In this document: one piece after another, positions 9,276-17,545 of the stretch
How the letters are laid out: each line of letters starts with the position of its first letter
How positions within the stretch are numbered: the stretch's first letter is position 1
DNA from: Ch67 sp041395845
GTDB taxonomy: Bacteria > Pseudomonadota > Gammaproteobacteria > Pseudomonadales > Ketobacteraceae
Length of the DNA stretch: 64,000 bases
Direction of reading: 5' to 3'
NCBI GenBank assembly: GCA_041395845.1
Contig: JAWKZS010000020.1
Coordinates: 17,171 to 81,170, forward strand
Program-made: the position numbers and the translations under genes
The notes under the pieces: model-generated
Seen by the model: the letters and a program-made list of their open reading frames with translations, nothing else
What the model was told of the DNA's origin: nothing
Database searches by the model: none

Positions 9276-10436
9276 TCAAAGACCAAGCAGCATTTTGGCC
9301 AGCACATTCTTCTGGATCTCATTGGATCCACCGTAAATGGTGCAGGCCCGCAGAAAGTTGTAACGTCGCGTGGCGCGATTGAAAATATCACTGCCAACTG
9401 TTTCCGGGTTATCCCAGGTTAACGACATCATGCCGCCCAGCTCCACCATCGCCTGCGACACTTTTTGTTGGAGCTCGGTGCCCTTGATTTTCAACCCGGA
9501 GGATTCCGGCCCGAAGGGCTTGCCCTCATCCGTCGCGGCAACAGTACGGAAGTTCGTGTATTCCAGCGCCATTAACTCGATTTCAAGTTCAGCAATACGT
9601 TGCCGCGCCTGGCTTTTATCCAGAAAGCCCGGCGCTTCGGCCACAGCTTTCTTCAGCCGTGATATCTCGTGATGACTGTCCGCCACCCCAGCGATGGTGG
9701 TGCGCTCATGCGTCAGCAGGAACTTGGCAATAGTCCAGCCCATGCCTTCCTGGCCCACAAGATTTTCCAGCGGCACCCGCACATCGGTGAAATAAACCTC
9801 GTTAAGGTGATGATGGCCATCAATCGAGTAGATCGGCCGGACCTCGATACCGGGGGTCTTCATATCGATCAACAGGAAAGAAATCCCTTTCTGCTGTTTG
9901 ACCGTCGAGTCGGTTCTGACCAGACAGAACATCATGTCCGCCCAGTGGGCCTGGGTCGTCCAGATCTTCTGGCCATTCACCAGATAATGGTCGTCCCTGC
10001 GCTCGGCACGCGTCTTGAGTGACGCAAGATCCGATCCGGCATTGGGTTCGGAGTAACCCTGACACCAGAGCGTTCTACCGCTGACGATACCCGGCAACCA
10101 GCGATCCTTTTGCTCCTGCGAGCCAAAGGTATAAAGTACCGGCCCTACCATCGCCACCCCGAACGGGCTCGTGGGAGGCGCGCCCGCCATGGCTCGCTCA
10201 AGATCGAAAATATAACGTTGCGTAGCCGTCCAGCCCGGGCCGCCATACTGTTTCGGCCACGTCAGTGCCAGCCAGCCCCGCTCACCGAGCAAACGCTCCC
10301 ACTTTTGCTGCAGTTCCTTGCCGGTCATCTCACCAACCGCCGAGCAGCGCTTGATATCATCCGGCACATTCGCCTGCATCCAGTCACGAATGGATTGCTG
10401 AAACTCCAGTTCTTCCTGAGTGAACTCCAGATTCAC
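9276..10436 (-). CDS. Acyl-CoA dehydrogenase, large partner of a pair
   Basis: 386-residue acyl-CoA dehydrogenase with all three domains: the N-terminal helices, the middle beta domain (CQGYSEPNAGSDLASL, then IWTTQAHWADMMFCLVRT), and the C-terminal helices ending ACTIYGGSNEIQKN. The usual catalytic Glu of the IYEGTNEIQ motif is Gly here, as in FadE29/CaiA-like members whose base lies elsewhere or in a partner. The pair with the next gene suggests a heteromeric enzyme performing the first beta-oxidation step on the CoA ester made by the ligase upstream. Confidence 0.88.
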   Translation of the reverse strand: MNLEFTQEELEFQQSIRDWMQANVPDDIKRCSAVGEMTGKELQQKWERLLGERGWLALTWPKQYGGPGWTATQRYIFDLERAMAGAPPTSPFGVAMVGPVLYTFGSQEQKDRWLPGIVSGRTLWCQGYSEPNAGSDLASLKTRAERRDDHYLVNGQKIWTTQAHWADMMFCLVRTDSTVKQQKGISFLLIDMKTPGIEVRPIYSIDGHHHLNEVYFTDVRVPLENLVGQEGMGWTIAKFLLTHERTTIAGVADSHHEISRLKKAVAEAPGFLDKSQARQRIAELEIELMALEYTNFRTVAATDEGKPFGPESSGLKIKGTELQQKVSQAMVELGGMMSLTWDNPETVGSDIFNRATRRYNFLRACTIYGGSNEIQKNVLAKMLLGL

Positions 10437-10483
10437 GGCTTATTACCTCTTGCAGGCCATCGGTTGCTGTTTTCAATTGTCAT

Positions 10484-12034
10484 TCAGTTGACTCCCCGGT
10501 CTTTGTTTTCCCAATAAGGCTTTCTCAGTTCGTTCTTGAGAATCTTGCCCGCACCACTTACCGGTAGTGGCTCGCTCCGAAACTCGATGCTGCGCAGCAG
10601 CTTGTACCCGGCAATCAGTGCGCGGCAATGGGCCAAAAGCTCGCCTTCATTGAGGCCATGCCCTTCCTTGAGCACGACAATCGCATGAACCATCTCGCCC
10701 CACTCGTCGTGAGGAATCCCCACAACCGCGCATTCCCGCACTGAAGGATGGCTGTAGATGGCACCCTCTACCTCGACCGAGAAAATGTTCTCACCGCCGC
10801 TGATAATCATGTCCTTGGCGCGATCAACGATAAAGACAAACCCGTCCTCATCCATATAACCGAGATCACCGGTATGCAGCCAGCCGCTGCGCAACGTCTC
10901 GGCAGAGGCCTGCTCCATTCCCCAGTAGCCCAGCATCACGTTCGGGCCTCTGGCGCATATCTCACCGACTTCACCACGCGGTAGCTCGACATCATCCTTG
11001 TCCATAATGGCAACCTCAACCCCCAGCGCTGCTCTGCCAGCGCTGCGTAGCTTGGCCCCGCCCACAACATGAAACTCCGGCCCCAGCGCAGTAATAATCG
11101 GCGACGCCTCCGTCTGCCCGTACCCCTGGGCAAACAGAGCATCCGGCATTTGCTCCATGGCACTGACCAACACCGCTTCGGGCATTGGCGATGCCCCGTA
11201 CAGCATTCGCTTGACACTGCTGACATCAAAATCCTTGATCTTGCCGGAAGAGACCAGCAGGTTGATCATGGTTGGCACGAGCAAAGTGTGGGTAATTTTT
11301 TCACGCTCCATGAACGACAGCACATCGGCCACATCGAAACGCGGCACAATACCGTGAGAACCACCAGCCAGGGTCACGGCAAAAGTACTCGCCATGTCGG
11401 CCAGATGAAACATCGGCGCTGCATGCATATAGATGGAGTCAGTTCCGTAGCCCATTTCCGGAACAACATTCAGGGCATTGAACACAAGATTATCGTGGCT
11501 CAGCATCACGCCCTTTGATCGTCCGGTCGTGCCGCCTGTATAGAACAGTCCGGCAAGCTGTGCGCCACCTTCGCTCCTGTCAGCCAGGGGTTTGTGCTGG
11601 TCGATCAGTGACTCATAGGCGACACACCCCTCCGGCAACTCACCTTCCCCCATGAACACCACATGACTGACGTTATGCAGCAACGGGCGCAGCACCGGGA
11701 GCATGGCACTGAATGCGTCATCCACGAACAGCACCGATGACCGGGAGTCATTCAGCGTATAAGCAATCTCCGGAGGTGCCAGCCGGATATTAATGGGATT
11801 AAGCGCCATCCCGGCCCACGGGATGGCATAGAAATATTCCAGATAGCGATCGCTATTGAGTGAAAGAATTGCCACACGATCCCCGTCAGCAACCTTCAAT
11901 GATCGAACGCCGGCAGCCAGACGAGCCACCCGGTGCTCAAATTCACGCCAGCTTTGTTTCCTGTTCGCGTAGATTGTGGCCACACCGTTCGGGTTCAACT
12001 GGACCGCCCGACGCAGTGTCTGGGAAATAAACAT
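10484..12034 (-). CDS. Acyl-CoA synthetase (AMP-forming)
   Basis: 516-residue member of the ANL superfamily, which activates carboxylic acids with ATP and CoA. The P-loop-like motif YTGGTTGRSKGVMLSH lies at about 165-180, GWLHTGDLGYMDEDG near 380 and the C-terminal lysine motif PVSGAGKILKNELR near the end. The start has an excellent AAGGAGG five bases upstream. It stands between the thioesterases and the dehydrogenase pair and so feeds the beta-oxidation step. Substrate chain length cannot be told. Confidence 0.9.
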   Translation of the reverse strand: MFISQTLRRAVQLNPNGVATIYANRKQSWREFEHRVARLAAGVRSLKVADGDRVAILSLNSDRYLEYFYAIPWAGMALNPINIRLAPPEIAYTLNDSRSSVLFVDDAFSAMLPVLRPLLHNVSHVVFMGEGELPEGCVAYESLIDQHKPLADRSEGGAQLAGLFYTGGTTGRSKGVMLSHDNLVFNALNVVPEMGYGTDSIYMHAAPMFHLADMASTFAVTLAGGSHGIVPRFDVADVLSFMEREKITHTLLVPTMINLLVSSGKIKDFDVSSVKRMLYGASPMPEAVLVSAMEQMPDALFAQGYGQTEASPIITALGPEFHVVGGAKLRSAGRAALGVEVAIMDKDDVELPRGEVGEICARGPNVMLGYWGMEQASAETLRSGWLHTGDLGYMDEDGFVFIVDRAKDMIISGGENIFSVEVEGAIYSHPSVRECAVVGIPHDEWGEMVHAIVVLKEGHGLNEGELLAHCRALIAGYKLLRSIEFRSEPLPVSGAGKILKNELRKPYWENKDRGVN

Positions 12035-12079
12035 ATCAACCTCCTTGGTAACCTGAAGATGTCAATACATCAAACGTCC

Positions 12080-12517
12080 TCAGCGTGCGTAGATAAAACG
12101 CCCCGTCGAGACATGGCTCTTGTCCAGAAAGATATCGACAGAAACGACAATAAAGCGCCGGCCTGCACGCACGATCCGCGGCACAGCACGAATTGTTCCG
12201 GCAAAGGCCGGCCGCAGGTAATCAAACGTCAAGCTGGTACACAATGGCTGCTGCTGCATCCCGGGATCTTCCACCACATGCAAGGCGGCGACAATTTCAC
12301 CAAAACTGGCAAGAATGCCGCCATGAAAAGTACGCAAAAGCGGATTGCCGATATGCTCTTCGCGGAAACACAACTGATAGCAGGTCGTGCCGTCATCTTC
12401 GCGACTGACTTTCAGACCAAGGAAATGCACATAGGGCGTGTCATCAAGAACTTGTTTCTGCAGTTCACTCAACCCGGCACAGCAGATTCCCAGTGGCTCG
12501 GTTCCGGATGCGCTCAC
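12080..12517 (-). CDS. PaaI-family hotdog thioesterase
   Basis: 145-residue hotdog-fold protein with FHGGILASFGE as the active helix and SLTFDYLRPAFAG as the central strand. It begins with a GTG directly after the TAA of the upstream thioesterase, so the two are probably co-translated and may form a mixed oligomer. Probable acyl-CoA thioesterase of the reverse operon. Confidence 0.8.
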   Translation of the reverse strand: MSASGTEPLGICCAGLSELQKQVLDDTPYVHFLGLKVSREDDGTTCYQLCFREEHIGNPLLRTFHGGILASFGEIVAALHVVEDPGMQQQPLCTSLTFDYLRPAFAGTIRAVPRIVRAGRRFIVVSVDIFLDKSHVSTGRFIYAR

Positions 12518-12994
12518 TTATTCAGCTCCTTTCGTCACAGTCGCATCAAACGCCGGACCGAGTGTCCCGACAGCGAAAGATCCCGATACGGAAGCCAACA
12601 GCGAATCATCTGAACAAGCAACCGCCTTTCCCTTTACATAGGCGATATCACCCTGTACCGCGTAACATTCCACTTCGGCGCGTACAGCCTCACCTGGCGG
12701 GGCTTCCCTGATAAAATCCACACGCAGGTCAATCGTCGCAATCGGTCGCATATCTCCAAGGCGAGAAAATATGGCGAGACCACAATTGGTATCGAGCAAG
12801 GTCACCACAACACCACGATGCAGCCCGCCGTTACGATCAGATAGCGCCACGTTAGATGGCATCCTCATAACGGCGCGACCCTTGCCAATCTCGTCAATTT
12901 CAATTCCGAACGCGTTGAATAACGGATGAGCGGTACCGAAGAACGTTTTTGCCATGGTCAAGTAGCGGTTTGCGGCCTCAGACTGGGCTGTCAT
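12518..12994 (-). CDS. PaaI-family hotdog thioesterase
   Basis: 158-residue hotdog-fold protein. The segment NGGLHRGVVVTLLDTNCGLA corresponds to the HGG-helix-Asp motif, with Arg in place of the usual Gly, and ATIDLRVDFIREAPPG is the central strand. The start ATG follows a G-rich GGGGGGGAG. It is directly next to the other thioesterase gene. Its sequence is unlike that of the neighbour, so this is an old pair rather than a fresh duplication. Confidence 0.82.
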   Translation of the reverse strand: MTAQSEAANRYLTMAKTFFGTAHPLFNAFGIEIDEIGKGRAVMRMPSNVALSDRNGGLHRGVVVTLLDTNCGLAIFSRLGDMRPIATIDLRVDFIREAPPGEAVRAEVECYAVQGDIAYVKGKAVACSDDSLLASVSGSFAVGTLGPAFDATVTKGAE

Positions 12995-13064
12995 CTCCCC
13001 CCCTCATTAATACAAAAACCAATAGCCCGAACCACCAATCTGGCGGCCAACTGAAGCATGCACG

Positions 13065-14084
13065 CTAAACTTTACTTGTTACCTGATGAACATACTGCGA
13101 CTCCAGCGTCCTGACATGACGAATAGCCCCCTCAATTTCACGAACCGGGAACACATCCGACTCCGACGCCATCTTGAGTAACGCTGCCAGGCCGGTCCAG
13201 GCCACCGCTGAACGCTGCATCATCTCTACCAGTTTCGCTGCCCGCACGGCGGGCAGCATCTCTCCGGCTTCACGAAGGAACTCGGCATACATTGTCCTGA
13301 AGCCACCACCGCCAGTACCACGTTTTTCGATCACCTGATAAGCAAAGCGCAACAACCAGCGCCAGTTGTCGTGCGCCTGCCACTCGGGCAACGCCGCGAT
13401 CCAGGTATCCAGCGCGGCCAGGCCGCTATTCAGCCCGCCGTTTGCCAATGCCTTCGCATTATCCACAATGGCATCTCTCACACGGTCCGCATTGATTGCC
13501 AATGTCAACGATCGCGGGGCAAACATATTGCCGTAATGAATAAAGGGAGGGGAGGTTGAAAACCGTGCATCAGCAAGATTGGTTGCCGGCACGGGGATCA
13601 ACCCGGGACGCTCGGTATCACTTACCAACACCTCGTCACACGCTTCATCCCGCTGCCACGCAACAATCGCATGACCCGGAAAATGAGTGCTACTACCGAA
13701 ATAAGGCAAGTGGTAAATGTCAGTGAGCAGCAAGGCGGGCACCCCGTCACCCAATGCCTGATACAGGTCTTTTGTTGCCGCATCCTTGTCCGGATGGCTT
13801 GACCACGCAAACGGCACATCCAGAGTGTGAAAGACTTTTTCTTCAAAGCCCATCGAGCGCACGTGAACGATGAACGGTGTGGCCGAGTCGGGAATCTCCA
13901 CATAGGTGACACCCAACCCGGCGCCCAGACCGAAGCAGAATGCCTCGGTCATCCGGAGACCGTGAAACTCGAGAAGATCGCGTATCGCCGAACTACCGCA
14001 ATGGACGCCTGGTCTGTGGCAGTGCTGGCTGACCGACTTGGCACTGCTGGAATCAGGCTTCGCTGCCTGGGTCTCCTGTATCAA
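13065..14084 (-). CDS. BtrH-like N-terminal domain protein (cysteine acyltransferase/peptidase fold)
   Basis: 339 residues. The N-terminal half matches the BtrH type of papain-like fold: GVHCGSSA (Cys29) and the long segment after it, PGHAIVAW (His138) and VSDTE (Asp156) give a plausible Cys-His-Asp triad. The helical C-terminal half resembles DUF4872. BtrH itself moves an acyl chain from a carrier protein in butirosin synthesis, so acyl transfer or amide cleavage is possible; the partner here is unknown. The start is a TTG overlapping the stop of the PF10118 gene; no ATG precedes the Cys motif. Its presence in a lipid operon is unusual. Confidence 0.75.
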   Translation of the reverse strand: MIQETQAAKPDSSSAKSVSQHCHRPGVHCGSSAIRDLLEFHGLRMTEAFCFGLGAGLGVTYVEIPDSATPFIVHVRSMGFEEKVFHTLDVPFAWSSHPDKDAATKDLYQALGDGVPALLLTDIYHLPYFGSSTHFPGHAIVAWQRDEACDEVLVSDTERPGLIPVPATNLADARFSTSPPFIHYGNMFAPRSLTLAINADRVRDAIVDNAKALANGGLNSGLAALDTWIAALPEWQAHDNWRWLLRFAYQVIEKRGTGGGGFRTMYAEFLREAGEMLPAVRAAKLVEMMQRSAVAWTGLAALLKMASESDVFPVREIEGAIRHVRTLESQYVHQVTSKV

Positions 14085-14950
14085 GCCGCTTCCCCCAGAC
14101 GCTCGGCGCCGTAAACAGCAGCAGAGGCCTGCATTGGGTCTCCGTGACGGCTATATTCGTCAAGCCAGGAAGCCACTTTCTCTGGCATTCCGGTATCCCA
14201 CGGGTGAAACCCGGGGCGGAACCAGTCAAGAAATTCCGGCATCATGCGGACAAGAATGCCTCGACGACCATACAAACGATTCAAGCCGCGCAGCATCACA
14301 CCGGGTTGGCGGGTCACACCATCCAGCTTCAACATGTTCCAGAATACTGGCGCCACTACCAGATGAATCATCAAGGTACCGACTATCAGAGCCGATATGC
14401 GCGTCACATAACCACCGCCTGCTGCGGTCTGATACAGATCGTAAGCCACCGCCTTGTGTTCCACTTCCTCCACGCCATGCCACAGAAACAAGGCACGCAT
14501 TACCGGATCTGAATCCCGAAACATATCAGTCTCTTCCTTAAGCATGGCCTCACCCAGAGTCGCGGTGAAATGCTCAAAAGCGGCCGTCATGGCCAGCTGA
14601 TACTTTTGCGGAAGATATTTCTGCGTGGTACGAATAAAGCGTCGCAGATTGGCCGTGATCTTATCGACATCAACGCCCTGCCCCGCCATCACCTGATTAA
14701 AGCTGTCATGCACTATGCCGTGCTGACCTTCCTGACGGATAAAATGACGAATATCGTCACGCAAACGCTGATCCGTTACCTGATCCTGGAAGTTACGAAC
14801 CGACTGGATAAAAAATCGCTCACCCTCGGGGAAATGCACCGAGAGCGCGTCAAAAAAGCGGGTAAGAACCGGATCACCACCGTTCCAGTGGCGGGGAACA
14901 GACGCAACATCAAAAACAACCTTTCGAGGCTGGATAGGTGTCATATTCAT
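14081..14950 (-). CDS. PF10118-type 'metal-dependent hydrolase' (paralogue 2)
   Basis: 289 residues and first gene of the reverse operon. Conserved blocks are GERFF (Glu44), QEGQHGIVHD (Glu74, His77), FEHFTA (Glu126), EEVEHKAVAYD (Glu162, His165) and FHPWDTG. They have the same spacing as in the paralogues at 5083 and 43491, which supports a common two-metal site. The start has GGAGA six bases upstream, and a second ATG two codons later is possible. A hydrophobic stretch (ALIVGTLMIHLVVAPVF) may be a membrane anchor. It is read from the strong promoter at 15011-15040. Confidence 0.85.
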   Translation of the reverse strand: MNMTPIQPRKVVFDVASVPRHWNGGDPVLTRFFDALSVHFPEGERFFIQSVRNFQDQVTDQRLRDDIRHFIRQEGQHGIVHDSFNQVMAGQGVDVDKITANLRRFIRTTQKYLPQKYQLAMTAAFEHFTATLGEAMLKEETDMFRDSDPVMRALFLWHGVEEVEHKAVAYDLYQTAAGGGYVTRISALIVGTLMIHLVVAPVFWNMLKLDGVTRQPGVMLRGLNRLYGRRGILVRMMPEFLDWFRPGFHPWDTGMPEKVASWLDEYSRHGDPMQASAAVYGAERLGEAA

Positions 14951-15010
14951 ATGATCTCTCCATGGAAGGATTCAGGTGCGGAAAGAGGCTCTTGCGGATG
15001 TGAGTCCCAC

Positions 15011-15040
15011 ACTATAATTGGCCAACCAACCAAATGTCAA
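15011..15040 (-). promoter_or_regulatory. Sigma70 promoter with TetR-type operator in the spacer
   Basis: On the reverse strand a perfect -35 TTGACA (15035-15040) and a -10 TATAGT (15011-15016) are 18 bp apart. The spacer is filled by TTTGGTTGGTTGGCCAAT, which matches the forward-operon operator at most positions (19 of 24 when the -10 is included). A repressor bound here would block the promoter. It drives the eight-gene reverse operon starting at 14950. Confidence 0.8.
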
Positions 15041-15053
15041 TCCCGCCAAATAA

Positions 15054-15491
15054 GTATCTGACCTTACGGCACCTGAGCAGGCCTCGCTCGCCGTCTCCCA
15101 GGCTGTGGCGGGTGTGACAGAGCCTGCCGAGCAGTTGCGCCGCGGTATCAATGCACACCTGCAAATACTGGTCAGTGGCTCAGATATGGTCTATGTGCTG
15201 TTGTTCGAGTGGCGTTCCCTGCGCGGCTCGGCGCGCAGGGAAATGATCAAGTTACGTGACCGCTACGAGTCGTTGTGGGCAGCGATGCTGAAACTACTGG
15301 CGGAACAGGGAGTGATTCGGAAGGATATGGATCTGGAGTTGCTGCGTCTTATCGGCCTTGGAGCGCTCAATTGGGTGGCGACCTGGTTTCGCGAGGAAGG
15401 TCGCTATTCGCTCGAGGATATCGGTGATTTCGTTTGGCGAATGATTCGCAGCGCGGTGCTTGAAGAACGCGAACAGCGAATTATCAGCTGA
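15054..15491 (+). pseudogene. TetR-family regulator, N-terminal DNA-binding domain missing
   Basis: The open frame runs from just after a TAA at 15051 to 15491. It encodes only a helical TetR ligand-binding/dimerisation domain: EQLRRGINAHLQILV, then MVYVLLFEWRSLRGSAR, then LLRLIGLGALNWVATWF, and an end rich in Glu and Arg. The roughly 60-residue helix-turn-helix domain that should precede it is absent; the first possible start is a GTG at 15105. It sits 14 bases from the operator-promoter of the reverse operon, where a divergent repressor gene would be expected, so it may be the remains of the cluster's own regulator. Confidence 0.75.
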
Positions 15492-15626
15492 TCCGCAGTG
15501 TTTCGAAGTTGCCGTTTTGCAACAGATCCGGTGGCAGAATGGGGAACATCCGGCAATTCAACGGTTTAGATAAATCAGCCAAGAAGGAGCGCTGTTCGGC
15601 TGACAATCCTATATGCTGTGCGTCTG

Positions 15627-15654
15627 TTGACTTGCTAGCCGCTATATGTAGTAT
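15627..15654 (+). promoter_or_regulatory. Sigma70-type promoter upstream of CIRCE
   Basis: TTGACT (15627-15632) and TAGTAT (15649-15654) are spaced by 16 bp and lie just before the CIRCE element, the classical arrangement of HrcA-repressed chaperone promoters. Confidence 0.6.
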
Positions 15655-15657
15655 TAA

Positions 15658-15684
15658 TTAGCACTCTCGGCTTTTGAGTGCTAA
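15658..15684 (+). promoter_or_regulatory. CIRCE operator (HrcA binding site)
   Basis: A perfect copy of the CIRCE consensus: TTAGCACTC, nine bases, GAGTGCTAA. It lies four bases downstream of a -10 box and 60 bases before the start of the AAA+ gene. CIRCE is the operator of the heat-shock repressor HrcA and normally precedes groESL or dnaK operons. Here it predicts heat- or misfolding-induced expression of the ATPase. Confidence 0.93.
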
Positions 15685-15744
15685 TGCGAGACCTGCTTTC
15701 ACTCAGGGTGCAAGAGCCGCCTTTTCTAAGAGCAGAGGTTGAAC

Positions 15745-16710
15745 ATGACATCTATGGCTGGTGAACTCGCAAAAGGGGTTAATCGGTTAGTCAATCTGCC
15801 CAATCAGGATCTGTCAGATCTGTGGGACTCAATCGTTTTGGACCAAGCCCTTAAGGACCAATTATTAGGCCAGGCCATTGTGAACTTCACAGTGCGAGGT
15901 CTGGTACCCCGGTCCGTTCTGCCATTGCACGGTACTATCTTGCTGGTCGGTGAGCCTGGTACTGGGAAGTCGTCACTTGCACGGGGCCTTGCTCACAAGA
16001 CCGCTGAAGCGTTTGACAGCTCCGATTTCCGCCTTCTAGAAATCGATCCGCACGCTTTGGGAAGCTCCATGATGGGCAGGACCCAGAAAGCGGTTTCGGA
16101 TCTCTTCTCGCAAACGATCGCTGAATCGGCCATGTCTGGCCCCACAATCGTGCTGCTCGATGAGGTCGAAACCCTGGCTGCCGACCGCAGCAAGCTGAGT
16201 CTGCAGGCAAACCCGATAGATGTGCACAGGGCTACCGACGCCGTGCTTGTGCAACTCGATCTCCTGGCCGAATCCCATAAAAACCTACTTTTTGTTGCTA
16301 CCAGTAATTTTCCTCAGGCGGTTGATTCCGCATTCATCTCAAGATGCGATCTAGTACTAAACATTCCGCCGCCCAACAAAAATGCGTGTAAACAAATACT
16401 TGTGGAATGCCTGCATGGTTTGGCTAATACCTTTAAATCAATCGGCAAAATTCCTAATGCATCTGGATTTGAATCGGTCGTGGATGCAGTGCAAGGGCTG
16501 GATGGCCGGGCTATTCGGAAAGTAGTCGCTAGCGCATTAGCGTTGCGCAGAGAAGTGGCAGCTGATTCTAACATGGCGGCTCACGCTTCGGAGTTTCCGC
16601 GATGGACTCCCGGATATGTCAAACGTTTGCTGTCTCCCCGGCAGAGCCGGGGGATTTCCCGTTATGGGTTAAATCTAGTAAATTCATATAGTTATCATCG
16701 AAGTGGCTAA
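15745..16710 (+). CDS. TRIP13/Pch2-like AAA+ ATPase
   Basis: 321-residue AAA+ ATPase. Walker A GEPGTGKS at 69-76, Walker B IVLLDE at 135-140, followed by VETLAADR; sensor 1 Asn188 in ATSNFPQAVDSAF; finger Arg200; sensor 2 GLDGRAIRK near 251-259. The VETLAADR, TSN and GLxGRxLRK signatures are those of TRIP13/Pch2, remodelers of HORMA-domain proteins; in bacteria they occur as Cap6 in CBASS defence. No HORMA or CD-NTase gene is in the window. The ATG has AGAGG six bases upstream. The last 25 residues look unrelated to the family and contain a strong hairpin in the DNA. Control is by CIRCE. Confidence 0.85.
   Translation: MTSMAGELAKGVNRLVNLPNQDLSDLWDSIVLDQALKDQLLGQAIVNFTVRGLVPRSVLPLHGTILLVGEPGTGKSSLARGLAHKTAEAFDSSDFRLLEIDPHALGSSMMGRTQKAVSDLFSQTIAESAMSGPTIVLLDEVETLAADRSKLSLQANPIDVHRATDAVLVQLDLLAESHKNLLFVATSNFPQAVDSAFISRCDLVLNIPPPNKNACKQILVECLHGLANTFKSIGKIPNASGFESVVDAVQGLDGRAIRKVVASALALRREVAADSNMAAHASEFPRWTPGYVKRLLSPRQSRGISRYGLNLVNSYSYHRSG
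16636..16652 (+). repeat. GC-rich hairpin near the 3' end of the AAA+ gene
   Basis: A 7-bp perfect stem (CCCCGGC/GCCGGGG) with a 3-nt loop lies inside the last part of the ATPase reading frame, about 100 bp from the point where the next gene is cut off. It may be an element end or a relic terminator. Confidence 0.4.
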
Positions 16711-16721
16711 ATCCAACACTT

Positions 16722-17513
16722 TTACCGGCCGGACCTCAACAATAGCGTGATGGGTTTTTTTTCACGAAACGCGTAATAGACCAGATGATTGAGTTTCTGG
16801 TTGATGGCGCCGCGATTGTATAGCCCGGTGAGCGGATCGGTCTTGGCCAGATTGCGCAGGGCGCCGCGCTGCAGAAAGCCGATGCGAATCTGGTATTCCA
16901 GGGTGTAGGCGCTAACGGCGCCCACCAATACTGTCGCGAACAGGAAAAAATAGTTGTGGTAGCTGATATGGTTCGCGTCCAGCCATGTCTCGCTGAGCAA
17001 GACGTAGGACAGGCTCACGATAATGGCGGACACCAAAGACTGGCGGAAATAGAGTCCGCCGAGGAAAAACGCCACCATGATGATCAGCATGATGCCTTCG
17101 TATGGGAGCGGCTGGCCCACCCGGTTGCAGTACACGATGACAGCGCTGGCCGCCACACCGATGGTGGTGATGATGAGAAAGCTGAACACCGAGAAATAGC
17201 GTCGCAACGAGTGGCGAAAGGTCAGTGCCAGTGCCAGCACCAATAGCGGAATGGTGATCCAGATGCGGGTGAACAGGTAGTAATCCAGTGCTGATCCCTG
17301 CAGGTAACTGATATCCAGTGGCAACAGCGCCAGCAGCAAAACGATCCCGACGATGATGGCGCCCCGCTGTCGCACGGCATTGTGGCGGCTGAAGAAAACG
17401 CGGAATTCCCGTTCCAGGGTCGGCATGAATCGCAGCTGCCGGAAGCCTTGACGCAGCTGGTGGTTGTAGATCTGCAGTTCGGATTCGATAGCGTGCATGC
17501 CCCGACTAAACAT
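16722..17513 (-). pseudogene. Diguanylate cyclase, truncated in the GGDEF domain
   Basis: 263 residues remain. Five or six membrane helices (about residues 50-205) form a sensor of the MASE type, followed by NLAKTDPLTGLYNRGAINQK, the opening of a GGDEF domain. The frame then stops shortly after PITLLL, before the substrate-binding helix and the GG[D/E]EF motif itself. No continuation is found in any frame, so this is a real cut at about position 16737, not a frameshift. The product cannot make c-di-GMP. The junction faces the CIRCE/AAA+ gene. Confidence 0.8.
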
Positions 17514-17545
17514 CTGAAAGATAATTCATTTCAGTATAGGGCAAT

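Noticed and set aside
15745..16710. A complete CBASS system around the TRIP13-like gene
   Set aside because: No CD-NTase, HORMA protein or nuclease effector is encoded nearby; neighbours are a TetR fragment and a broken GGDEF gene.
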